Shown here piece by piece: positions 9,112 through 18,956 of a stretch of 23,009 nucleotides of DNA (positions are counted from its first letter, which is position 1; every line of letters starts with the position of its first letter). A program made the position numbers and the translations under genes. Source of the stretch: Plakobranchus ocellatus (Eukaryota > Mollusca > Gastropoda > Plakobranchidae); the NCBI GenBank assembly GCA_019648995.1, contig BLXT01007780.1:92563-115571 (forward strand). The letters are read 5' to 3'. Below the pieces are notes generated by a model. That model was not told the origin of the DNA. It made no database searches and saw only the letters and a list, made by a program, of their open reading frames with translations.

Positions 9112-9908
9112 TTTGTTTTTAGTTGCTTATTTGTTTTTTGAGTGTCATTTCCTTTTTTAAAATAAGAGAGAGAAAGTGAAAGAGAGTCAAACTATGATGC
9201 TACTTTATATTGTTTTATTTTCTGTAATTTCTCAATAGTGTTTTTTTTTGTTTTAACATAAGCTTTTTTTTTAAATTTTTTTTCTTCTTTAAAATGATTT
9301 TTGTGTAACCCATCCACACCATATGATTTGTTTGTAGTGAATTTTCCAAAGGAATATAAAGCAGTTCAGTTAAAGATTACCCTTTTTTTTTTAAACATAA
9401 AAATGGTTATTCTTACATCTGTTGTGCTTTATACCTCTGTTTGGCAATTTTCAAGACGCCTCATTTTATATGAACGGATCTTAAATAGGAACTTGTATTG
9501 TTTTTAATATTTAAACAAATGATATTTGTGGTGGAACCAGATAAAATCAGGCTTCTATAGAACCTTATGGATTTTTTTGGTATTTTAAAAAGCATGTTTC
9601 TACTTTTTTAAAAGAAGCAAATTGTTTTCCCTAGCTTATAGTTATAGTTTTGAGGAATGTCTGTTTTTGTATTGGTATGTCTTATGCATTACTATTAGTC
9701 ATTATGACCTTGTTTTTGCATTTTTACAATGTTTATTTGCTTTGTCAAAGAATTGGACAAATGATATCGTTTTATCTTCCATATTAATACTTATTGTTTG
9801 GATCCCAGATCAATACTTATTATTTGGTACTTATTTTATGAAGTATTTTTATTTCTCTTTTTTTCCCTTTATATATCATGTAAAAATCATATCTCTTTCT
9901 TTAGTGTG

Positions 9909-9941
9909 CCTCACTCTTTCTTTCTTTCTTTTTTTTTTTTT
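9909..9941. repeat. (CTTT)n and poly-T tract
   Basis: Several TTTC units run into a T homopolymer. Simple low-complexity sequence within the presumed 3' UTR. Confidence 0.85.
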
Positions 9942-10474
9942 AATGCATGGTATAATTGTTTTCATTATAATAATAATGTACATATGTGCAGTCTTACAAA
10001 ATGAGTGGTGTTTCGAGTGAGAGTTACTCAAGAAAAGACCAAGTATTAGAAAAGATACTGTATACCTTAACTAAATGCCATGTAGCTCAAAGAATGCTCA
10101 AGGTTTGGAAAAATTTTCAATCTTATTTTTGATATTTAAATGTGTTTTGGAAAAGTCTAGGCTACAACTAGGCTTATTTTGTGAGGACGTTATACATACA
10201 TGATGGTTGCCATACTCTTTTTTTAAATCTTTTATCAATGCTTATGTTGCAACAACTGGATCTTAACCCAACTTCTGTGTTAAGACCACATACTTGACCG
10301 TGAGGAAAATTTTTGAGGCATTGCAAGCCCAATAATCGACTCAGACCCTCCCACCTGGTAACAGCAGGGAGCCACTTTATCGGCTTTCACATTAGACCTG
10401 CTTTAAGTCAAAGTTCTCCTTTATCATTCATGCCATTCTTGTGGATGACTATGTAATTCCTTGAATTATCAATC

Positions 10475-10480
10475 AATAAA
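10475..10480 (+). terminator. First AATAAA polyadenylation hexamer after the MYORG-like stop
   Basis: The hexamer lies about 1.36 kb after the stop in ATCAATCAATAAAATCC. Other AATAAA hexamers occur further on (for example near 11216 and 12248), so the site used cannot be decided from sequence. Confidence 0.25.
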
Positions 10481-11189
10481 ATCCTAGAAAATTTTGCAAG
10501 TTTCTTCTCTCCTGACATAATATAATTGGTTTGATATAGGGCCCTATGAGAAAGGACTAATGCAGAGAGGGGAGAGTGTATTTTACTCTACTTTATTGTC
10601 CTGATTGTTCTTTATAAGAGTTTATAACAAAGCACTAGAAAAGTATAGGGTTGGTAGATGCTGTGGGTGTGTTCTTAAAGTTAGAATTAGAGCAAGGTTT
10701 CTGAACCATTCTTGGTAGGAGGTAGGTTTAGAAGGCCGCCCTTTCTCATTAGTGATAAACATAAACACCAAGTCAATGCCCGGTAACATTAAGGCCAATA
10801 GAACTATTTAAAGTTATACATGAAAAGTATTCTGTATTACTTGAAATTTTAGGAGACATTTTACAATTTGATTGGTACTGTAAGTTCAAAAATGCTAGTT
10901 GATGACAAAGACATGAGTATTAGCCTAGCCTTGCCTTATTTGACCTTAAGAGGATAGCGTTGCGCTGTTGCTGGATGAAGTACAAGTATTTTGGGTTTTT
11001 TTTATTTTCGAATTAAAAACAGGCCTTGATTTTGTGGTCATTTAATTCAATTTTAAAATAGATTAGATGTAAATTGTTACTGAAAGGCAGTACTGTAAAA
11101 CATAGGAAAGCTTTTGCCCTAGAGAAGTGCCAGTTAGCGTAAGCTCCAATCTTTGTACACCTCATTTCCTCTTTAAAGATATTTTAAAA

Positions 11190-11410
11190 GATTAAATTGT
11201 GCCTTTGAACTAGAAATAAATGACATAATAAAAACAATGAACTGTTTAATATTTTAAAAATGTATGGTTTAATTTACATCAAATGATGTAATGGGTAAAT
11301 GGTCTTCAATGCACCCATAAATCAGCTGAACCATCTCTGTCATACTCCATTTTTTACAGTGAGCAAGCCATGCCAGCCTAGCATTCACACTCTAGCCATA
11401 TCTACATGTA
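11190..11410 (-). repeat. Dispersed repeat, copy 1
   Basis: This block aligns by eye over its length with the reverse complement of 22765-23004. Shared landmarks in order are AACAATGAACT, ATGGGTAA with TCAATG, ACTCCATTTTTT, ATGCCAGCCTAGCA and ACACTCTAGC. Strand is relative to copy 2, called +. The family is not recognised. No long open frame or tRNA-like head is evident in the aligned part. Confidence 0.75.
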
Positions 11411-11883
11411 TTTCCAAATGTGCTTCATGATGTTGTCACACTCAAATTCAACCATAAAATACCAGCTTTTCAACAGTAAATACTAGAATAGTTTGTACGT
11501 AGTCTTACTTATGTGATTATGCTCAACAAGAGGCTTAGAACAATTTACTATGTTTCATTAATGTCACTCAAATGAATCAATTATTTGACATGCACTTTTT
11601 TTGCTTTTGTGTAGTTCTTGAATGTGAATGCTGAAAACACTTTAACTTTATGCAGTTTTTTTATTATGATGACGTTTATGCCACTGCTCAAAGGTCAGCC
11701 CTGTGAAAACAATGACATGAAAAGCATTTTAATATAAAAATGCCACAGGCATAATATTTTTCCTATTTGGACCCCAGCGCGAATGTTGCCTGTTAAAATC
11801 GTGAGTCCAAAATTTGATTTTTAGTGTCAGGAAATGCTATTTTTTTTCAGCTCAAAAGTTTCTAATAATTGTTAAAGCCTGAT

Positions 11884-11908
11884 GCCCCTCCCTCCCCCCC
11901 TCCCCCCA
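11884..11908. repeat. C-rich low-complexity tract
   Basis: CCCCTCCCTCC followed by C7-T-C6, in otherwise AT-rich DNA. Confidence 0.85.
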
Positions 11909-12298
11909 CAAATTTTAGTGTCAATCACTATCAGGTTTTGTACCTTAAAGTATTACTCCTGTCATAGCCTGTGCTTTTAAACAAAAACCATTTAGTTGTT
12001 GAAAATTTGTTTTGTTTAATTTTTTTAAAAATTGAACTATTATTCACTGAAAGCATTGTTTTGCTAACTCCCAAATCTTTTGAGAAATATTCTTTATAAA
12101 ACATTTTATGCTTATAGACTTTACATTTTAGGCAAAAGTTGTTACGTAAGCATTCATAAAATACTTTAATACCATCCAAAGAAACATGTTTGTTAATTCT
12201 TTGCTATTCATCATGGCCATGTATAAAATTGTCGGCTCTTAGAAAGCAATAAATTGGAATTTCTTATGAAATCTTCTAAATATGTTGAATTCACACCA

Positions 12299-12324
12299 CC
12301 CCCCCCCCCCCCCCCCCCCCCNNN
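12299..12324. other. Poly-C tract ending in NNN (assembly gap)
   Basis: A run of 23 C is followed by three undetermined bases at 12322-12324. The homopolymer probably stopped sequencing or assembly, so the real length and possibly some sequence are uncertain here. Confidence 0.95.
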
Positions 12325-15300
12325 AATGGTGAACGTTATTTCCCACAATTTTTTTTTTTAAATAAAATTATTGACAATGCCACTAACTTTTTTTGCATGT
12401 GTGCTGACACATGCACTTTTCTTGATTATTAATTAGATGGTTATTTTTCTTTCCTTTTTTACATACAGAGCTGTGTAGGACAATATTGATTTTTGCTTTT
12501 ATTTGATTCAGTCAACCCAGCCTATCCCTATAAGTTGCATTATTGAAAAACATTATGTATAAGATTCTCAATCCTGTGATTTATATCAGCTAAGAAAAGT
12601 TTTTTTTTACTGCCCTCAGCTTCTTTTCTTTTTATTTTTCATCTCCAAGGTTTGCCCACAGTCCTTTAGAATCTTTTATTTGTAATATTCAAGCATTCAA
12701 TATAATATTGTTGTATGCTGTAGAATATGGGATTAAAATGTTGCTTCATTTCATCTTAGAATTTAGTGCCTTGTGATATATTATCACTTTTATAATTGAG
12801 AGGAATATAAAGTATTGGTGTCTGTGTAAATTATTTTTAAGTTTAAGTCACTTCTTTTGGTAAATTATGAATTTTGTATGCGTTTTTTTTTGGTTTCATT
12901 TCCAAAAGTTGTGGCTTACATTTGCATAGGTCAAAGGCAGTCCAGATCATATTTCTAATCCAGTGATCTTAAACAGCCACCCTATCTGAGTGTTAAGTTG
13001 CAACCATATTTGGTGTATTCTCTTCATAAAGAGTTTCATTGATGTACATCACTGTGACAAATAATTAAGGTTGCAGCATGTTTAATTGAGAATCTGTGTA
13101 AGACAAAAAAATTGATTGGTCTGAATTCTGAATTGTCAGCTTAAAAGTAGCCCGTGTAGAAAAAAGTAAAGATGTTAGATTTAAAACTATTTTTAACATG
13201 TCCTCAACTGTAAGTGAGAGAAATAATTTTTTTTTTATTCAAATGTGTTTTAAAATGTAAATTACCTTCAGTAATTCATTTTTTTTGCTCATAAAAGACA
13301 ATATTCAAACAAAGTCAAAACACCAAAGCTGATGCCCTGCTTTAAATTCTGTTGCCAATGTTTCTCTGAAATTTGGCTTCTTATAGGCTCTACTCTTTTC
13401 GGTTTTTTATTCATCTATGGCTTTAAAGGATAAAGAAATTCACAAACTTTTTGCTTCCACCTATTCTATTTTCCTCCTTACATATATTTATGGGCATAGC
13501 CTTTGTAAAGAATTTGATTTTCAGTGATATACTTTTTTTTAAAGAAAAAAAAAGGCTAATATTGCATGGTACAAAAATTTGGTGTTTGAATAAAACAAAA
13601 CTGACGATTATGATGGTTTTTTTTTAATCGATTTGTTATCAATTTGTTAACTATATGCAACCACAAGCACATTATTGAAATATGAACAGTTGTTATGTAA
13701 TAGTTATAGTAAACTAGTTTAAATACAATCTGCCTCAAAAGGTGATAAACTTAAATTTTTGCTTAAGACCAATCCAAATGAGCGACAAGCAACATTTTAA
13801 CAAATGAAATTGCCTGGTGATTCATTCTGTGAGCTTTTAAATTATAAAAGGATACCTATTTACATGTAAACAGTTCAAGCTATTTAAATGTGTTGAAAAG
13901 AAGGAGAAGCAAAAATAAGATATCTTTTTTTCCGAAAATGTAATATGCTTCATGGGATTTCATGATCTTGGACAGTTCTTTTGAGACATGCAAATTAACC
14001 TGAAGTCACATTTTGGCCATTTTAAATCATTGATACAGTTAGAATATGCTTTTAATGAGTTTGGCAATGGTAAAAATGAGGCAGAGACATTTTAGTATTC
14101 TGCCAAAAAATATTGAAGATAAATTTTTTTTTTCAAAGCGGAAAGAAAAAAAAATTTATAGAAGCATGAATTTTAGGTGGTAATAAATTCTGCTCTGGAT
14201 AAGTATTTCATTTGCGGCGTTAGTTAAGATAATTTTTTAAAATTGTGTGCCATTTTTTTAAAAGATTCTCTTTTGCCATTTTGTCAACGTATCTTGTACA
14301 TCAAAAGTAACTAATTGCGAAAATGGTTTATTGGTTATGAATATATATACTTGAAATTAATGCACATCACACTTTGTGAATGATACATTCCAGGATTTGG
14401 ATATTTGTTTGTGTTTTTTTTTTTTTTAATTAGAAGAGCTCATTTTTGGAAGTAACTTCTTTGTGGTAAATTCAATTTGAATTAAGTGACAGAATTTAAA
14501 CATATTACAAAGAGTATTGTAAAGAAAAAAAAGGGTTTTCAAAATTCTTTGTGATTTCTGGCTCCTGTTGACTAAGTATGGTTTCAATACTTTCATATCA
14601 AAGCTCTGACCAACCCTTTCAAGTAGAATTATGTTCAAATAATTGAGACCAGTCTGAATGAGTCCTATCTGGCATGTAACACGCTTGAGAAAAAAGGATT
14701 TAAATTTTGATTTCTTTGCTTTTTTTTTTCCATTTGAAATACTGATATTTTGGTAAAGAATCATCTCTGTCCTATTTTTTATATTTACAAAGCTTAACAA
14801 TAGTTTCTGACAGTATCAATAATTTTTATTGCTCAAAATGTTTTCCACTTCATTTGGCCTGGTCTCAAGGACTATAAATTGGAAATTACAAAACTTAAGA
14901 TTTCAATTTTTTTAAGCCCACGATGAAGAGAAATCATGTGTAGGCCTACTCTTTCTTTTTTTTTTTAGATGGAACTGTCATGGTGTTTGTTCCTTTACTT
15001 TAATTAAAAGCCCCGTGAATTCCATTTTAAAGTTATTTTGCTTAGTACTTAATTCAACAGATGAAACCTGCGGGTCCTTGAAAATTATTATTTTTTAATG
15101 CGGCTGATAAGACTCTGACAGCAGTTCTGCAAAAACTTTATTTTTTTTTTTTAGAAACAAAGTGAAATTATTTTCTGGGAGTGAGTTTTCATTTGTAATT
15201 TGCCAGGTTTTACCCTTGTTAATGAGGTAAAGAAAATATGTGCATTTTGAAAGCTATTCCTTGGTATGTTGAGTGAGTTTGATGACATTTGTTTTCTTTT

Positions 15301-16051
15301 TAGCTTGCAGTGTCAATTTTGAGTGCTTTTATGAGATATTAAACACATGCAAGTACATTAAGTTTACCTATTTGTGACTTCTTTTTACCGCAACTTTATT
15401 GCATTAAGCAGTTTTTGGAATTAAAATATTAGAAGAAAGTTTTTATTAGCAAAACAATATTAAATTATGGAAATTTACCTTAAAGGCAGTATCTTTATAA
15501 GTGTGTGGCTGCCTGTACTCCAAACAGGATTTTCTCAGTCTCTTGAGAATTTTAACTTAAAAAGAAGGAAACAAGAACTTCAAATAGCTTTTTTCCTTCA
15601 AATGCAACATCTGATCGATCAGGACTGGCGTCTAGACAAGTGTCGCAGTCTGACAAAATGAATCAAATCATAAGTCTTAATGATTTAATTTAGGATTTTC
15701 AGTTCTTGTCTCACATTCTATTACATGCACATTAGCCATTAAATTCATTTTTTTTTTTTTCGACTGCTCCACATTTGATAAACAATAAACGGGGTGATTC
15801 CAAAAGGTTAATATTATTTGGATTTTAATGTTGTTAAAACCTAGGCATTCACATTTCAGGCTGTTTTGTCTCACTTTGAATCAAATCATTAAAACATAAC
15901 AATAGTTTATCATTGCTTCTAAGAAAACCAACAATTTTTTTTTCAAAAATTTAAATTTTTGTAGAATTTTAAGTCTTTTGATCTAAAAAAGTAATTTGTA
16001 GTTAATTTAGGAAAAAAAAGAAACATTTTCTTTTTTTACACTCTTTTCATT

Positions 16052-16079
16052 TATATATATATATGTATGTATATATATA
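16052..16079. repeat. (TA)n with GTAT interruption
   Basis: TATATATATATATGTATGTATATATATA, a simple alternating tract. Confidence 0.9.
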
Positions 16080-16465
16080 AAACAGTTAAGAAAGACGGTC
16101 TTTCTGTCATGATAAAAAATGGCTCCATCATTTAATATTTGCTTTGACTTTGATCCTTTAATTTTAAAATACATTAACAAAATTTCAGAGACTAGTGAGA
16201 TTGTTGCTACTTGCAACAGACAATGTAAGAAAGCCGTAAAGAAAAAAGAAATCCCATTAAAAAAAAAAGACCTTTATCATTCTGTGAACGATTTTCGAAA
16301 CATTATAATGGGCAGAATAATTTGAATACTCTTGGTTCAAAATTTTGGTGCATTCTCACGGTAATCAGATTATGAGGTTTCCATTGTCTGACAGGCTCCT
16401 CAAGTGAAGGGTGTTCAATTTATAAACTATAATAATTGATGCTGCACATGTATTTTTCACATCCT

Positions 16466-16467
16466 CC

Positions 16468-16542
<75 letters not shown>
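16466..16542. repeat. Long (CT)n microsatellite
   Basis: About 75 bases of nearly pure CT, followed by a further pyrimidine-rich stretch to about 16640. The overlapping 109-residue plus-strand frame (16436-16765) and minus-strand RERE frames are translations of this repeat. Confidence 0.95.
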
Positions 16543-16543
<1 letters not shown>

Positions 16544-16977
16544 TCTGCTCTTCCTTTCTCTTTCTCATCTCCCTCATTTCTCTCTATATCTCTGTTTCTC
16601 CCTATTTCTATCTTGTTTGCTCTTTCGTCTCTCTCGCAACGTGTGAGCCCCTCTCCCTTTTGCTCTTTCTTACCCCTTTGTGCCACAAAATTGACAATCA
16701 AACAGTTGGAATTGCCCGGGAACGGAATAGTTGATGTCCTTGCTGAAAAAGGAGGAGCTGTGTAACGATTTCGTCGTACATTTCGTTGAAAACAGAAAAC
16801 AGAAGTTGTAAGTATTGATAAACAGTTTCAGCTTGAGCCTGACAACCTCTCCACTAAATTAACTTGATCTCACGTGTTTTGTTTTGTAACGCAAAAAAAT
16901 AGGCTACGTAGCACTATTTTAAAGTCATGATAAAATAATGATATTTTATGATATGAGCATCTTTATCACCTCTGTTA

Positions 16978-17000
16978 TTGCTGCTCCTGCTGCTTCTTTT
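16978..17000. repeat. Left part of a split trinucleotide tract
   Basis: CTGTTATTGCTGCTCCTGCTGC, degenerate NGC/NCT triplets. It ends a few bases before the pogo-like element, and a similar tract resumes on the other side (17594-17675). Confidence 0.6.
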
Positions 17001-17009
17001 ACGATAATA

Positions 17010-17593
17010 CGAGGAAACCATTTATAACAGGCCTGGTTATGACAGGGATCCTTTAATTACAGGGATTTTTTATATCCCCGTTTTTTTTTTTTTTTGTTTT
17101 GTTTTGTTTTGTACTGTTTATCTCTAATAAAATCATCGGCAATCTTAGAGCTTCACCGAGGCGCAATGTGTTACAATGTGTTACAGTGATGGAACAAGCG
17201 CATGCGAGGCCGAGTCACTGCAATGACAAAGTCAATAGCAAGAGAAAGCCGAAGACTCGATCTAGCAGTTAGCACCAGGCCTAGCTACACACGCATGTAA
17301 TGAGTTATGCGGCACTGGCAGAGCTTACTTGGGGCCTTTACATCACATATGCACGTACACAGTAATGCACACTTTTGGCGACGGATACTTTTATGACCAC
17401 CAATGATGTCGAACGCACGTGGAGATACCTTTCAATTTACGAAAAGTTGTGAGACCATCCAGGCTTTCAACAAAATATGCTGGATTAGTTGATAAATGCT
17501 TACTTCTCTTGCATTTTGGATTTAACAGAGATCTGATATAACAGGAATATTGCTCTGGTCCCACCATCCCTGTTATACCGGGTTTCCACTCTG
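17010..17593. mobile_element. Pogo/Tigger-like non-autonomous DNA transposon
   Basis: The left end (17010) reads CGAGGAAACCATTTATAACAGG. The reverse complement of the right end (17593) reads CAGAGTGGAAACCCGGTATAACAGGG. The shared GAAACC and TATAACAGG words resemble the TIR style of pogo/Tigger-type elements. TA flanks both ends (17008-17009 and 17594-17595), as expected for TA target duplication. Length is about 584 bp with no transposase frame. The interior is less AT-rich than its surroundings, and a poly-T/(GTTTT)n tract lies at 17081-17115. The terminal repeats are diverged, so exact ends are approximate. Confidence 0.5.
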
Positions 17594-17675
17594 TACTACC
17601 ACTGCTGCTGCAGCTACCTCCACTAGTATTACTGCTACCTCTCTTCCTCCTACTGCTACTGCTGCTACCTCTACT
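17594..17675. repeat. Imperfect (CTA/CTG)n trinucleotide tract
   Basis: About 80 bases of TAC, TGC and ACC-type triplets such as CTACTGCTACTGCTGCTACC. Probably the continuation of the tract that precedes the pogo-like element. Confidence 0.75.
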
Positions 17676-18740
17676 TAAATTATACTGTTCCCTGTTGAGA
17701 GATAGGGAATGAGGCCAAAGAGAGAAACAACGATAAAAATTTGAATGCAGATACCAAGGCGCAAGACCTTGATCATTTCTTCTTTTCTTGTAACATCAAC
17801 TGAGTTTATGATTTAAGCACTGAAAAACAGAAGGCCTGAATAAATGGTCAAGGGAACAAAAACAAATCCAGAGATCTGACTCTGGCGAAGAGGCAAGCTG
17901 CATTCTCTAGCTTTCCTCAAGACATACAGATACACAGTCTTTTGACAGCTATGAATAGCACATTATACTCTTTTTATGCGATAGTGAAAACTGAGTAGCT
18001 TAAACAGACCTTCTACGGTTGGAAGAATATAGCAACCCATGGCATAAAGAGACATAAAATCAGCGCAGTCGGAGCAGAAAAAGGAAAAGTTTGAAATAGA
18101 GGAGGCAAGAGAAAATGATCATATTACAAGAAGCAATGACAAAAAGTTAGGCTACCGATAAAGAAGCCCATTTTATTTTAGAGCGTTAAAGCATATTGTA
18201 AAGCTAAACATGACATCCGATGATCTTAGGATGTATAAACTTTCCAAAAAAGAGGTATATGAAAAATCTTATTGTAATAACATGGTCATTTGTTTTGTTT
18301 GTTTGTTTTTAGGAATTGTTGCAATATTATTGTAATAGCTTTTTAGATCATTAAGAAGAAAATTGAAATGCAGCTCTCACGACGCAGTAGTTTAATTTTT
18401 AACTGGTATAATTTGTACCATAACTAATCTAAATCGGGATTTTTGTGTTGGTTTCAATCGATACACATAGACCTTACCGTGGACTCGGTTTGATTAACAG
18501 ATATCTGCTTCGATTTAGAAAGATTATTCAGCTACTCTATGATTGCTCTTTAAATTTGTAGTAATTAATTTTCACATTTAATTTATCAACTTTCTTTATT
18601 CATAATAGATTCTGACGACCAATTTCGTTAAACTGTGTTACAATTATATCAGTAGGATACAATAAAGATATAGTAGTCGCCCATACCGGCGATTAAAATG
18701 TGCTTTATGCTGTGTACGATTTCATCACACAACACGACAC
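17676..18740. other. Intergenic DNA upstream of FARSB
   Basis: AT-rich unique sequence with no recognisable exon, RNA gene or transposon end. The FARSB promoter probably lies at its right end or just beyond. Confidence 0.5.
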
Positions 18741-18898
18741 AGTCTAGATCTGACACCTCGCAAGGGCTAATTTAGATCTAGATCAAATATACTTCTAGAT
18801 CTACACTTGTTTACTTTGATATTCGAATCAATCATAATTTGACATCAAACGTTGAAGCAAAGAACTAAATCCTCCTCTGGCTCTCCATTCCCACAAAA
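18741..18898 (+). promoter_or_regulatory. FARSB: Probable promoter and 5' UTR region of FARSB
   Basis: The 160 bases before the ATG include three AGATCT-containing motifs (about 18743, 18774 and 18794) and a pyrimidine-rich stretch, TCCTCCTCTGGCTCTCC, just before the start. No TATA box is placed convincingly. The transcription start cannot be fixed from sequence. Confidence 0.35.
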
Positions 18899-18956
18899 AT
18901 GCCAATTGTATCTGTGAGAAGAGACGAGCTTTTTGAAGCACTTGGTCAAAAATACA
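18899..18956 (+). CDS. FARSB: FARSB coding exon 1
   Basis: Encodes residues 1-19 plus one base. The donor is TACA|GTGAGT. The N-terminal MPxVSVxRDxLFxALG pattern is characteristic of eukaryotic PheRS beta and fixes the start codon. Confidence 0.93.

Larger units (their letters stand above)
9112..10480 (+). other. MYORG: Presumed 3' UTR of the MYORG-like gene
   Basis: T-rich sequence follows the stop codon. No AATAAA is seen until 10475-10480, so the 3' UTR may be long, or a variant signal may be used. The small open frames at 9301-9507 and 9622-10020 are hydrophobic products of T-rich sequence and have no recognisable domain. Confidence 0.4.
10481..16465. other. AT-rich noncoding DNA between the two genes, left part
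   Basis: Apart from dispersed repeat copy 1 and the poly-C/N tract, I see only AT-rich unique sequence with many short poly-T and poly-A runs. The open frames here (for example 11931-12179, 13556-13738, 14426-14800, 15467-15661 and 16007-16216) are short, lysine- or isoleucine-rich, and show no domain or splice-linked partner. Part may belong to a long GH31 3' UTR. Confidence 0.55.

Noticed and set aside
9622-10020. 132-residue hydrophobic frame
   Set aside because: T-rich sequence yields Phe/Leu/Ile-rich peptides. There is no family match, and it sits in the presumed 3' UTR.
10251-10400. Possible SINE-like block with less AT-rich sequence
   Set aside because: No A/B box pair, tail or second copy could be recognised.
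12959-13020. CAGTGATCTTAAACAG resembling a hAT end
   Set aside because: The match to the CAGTG-TTCTCAA style is weak, and no inverted partner or target duplication was found.
14426-14800. 124-residue minus-strand frame
   Set aside because: Lys/Phe-rich composition explained by AT-rich DNA; no recognisable motif.
15611-15622. Perfect palindrome CTGATCGATCAG
   Set aside because: Twelve bases is within chance expectation for a window of this size and nothing nearby supports a role.
16436-16765. 109-residue plus-strand frame and opposing RERE frames
   Set aside because: Product of the (CT)n microsatellite and adjacent pyrimidine-rich sequence.
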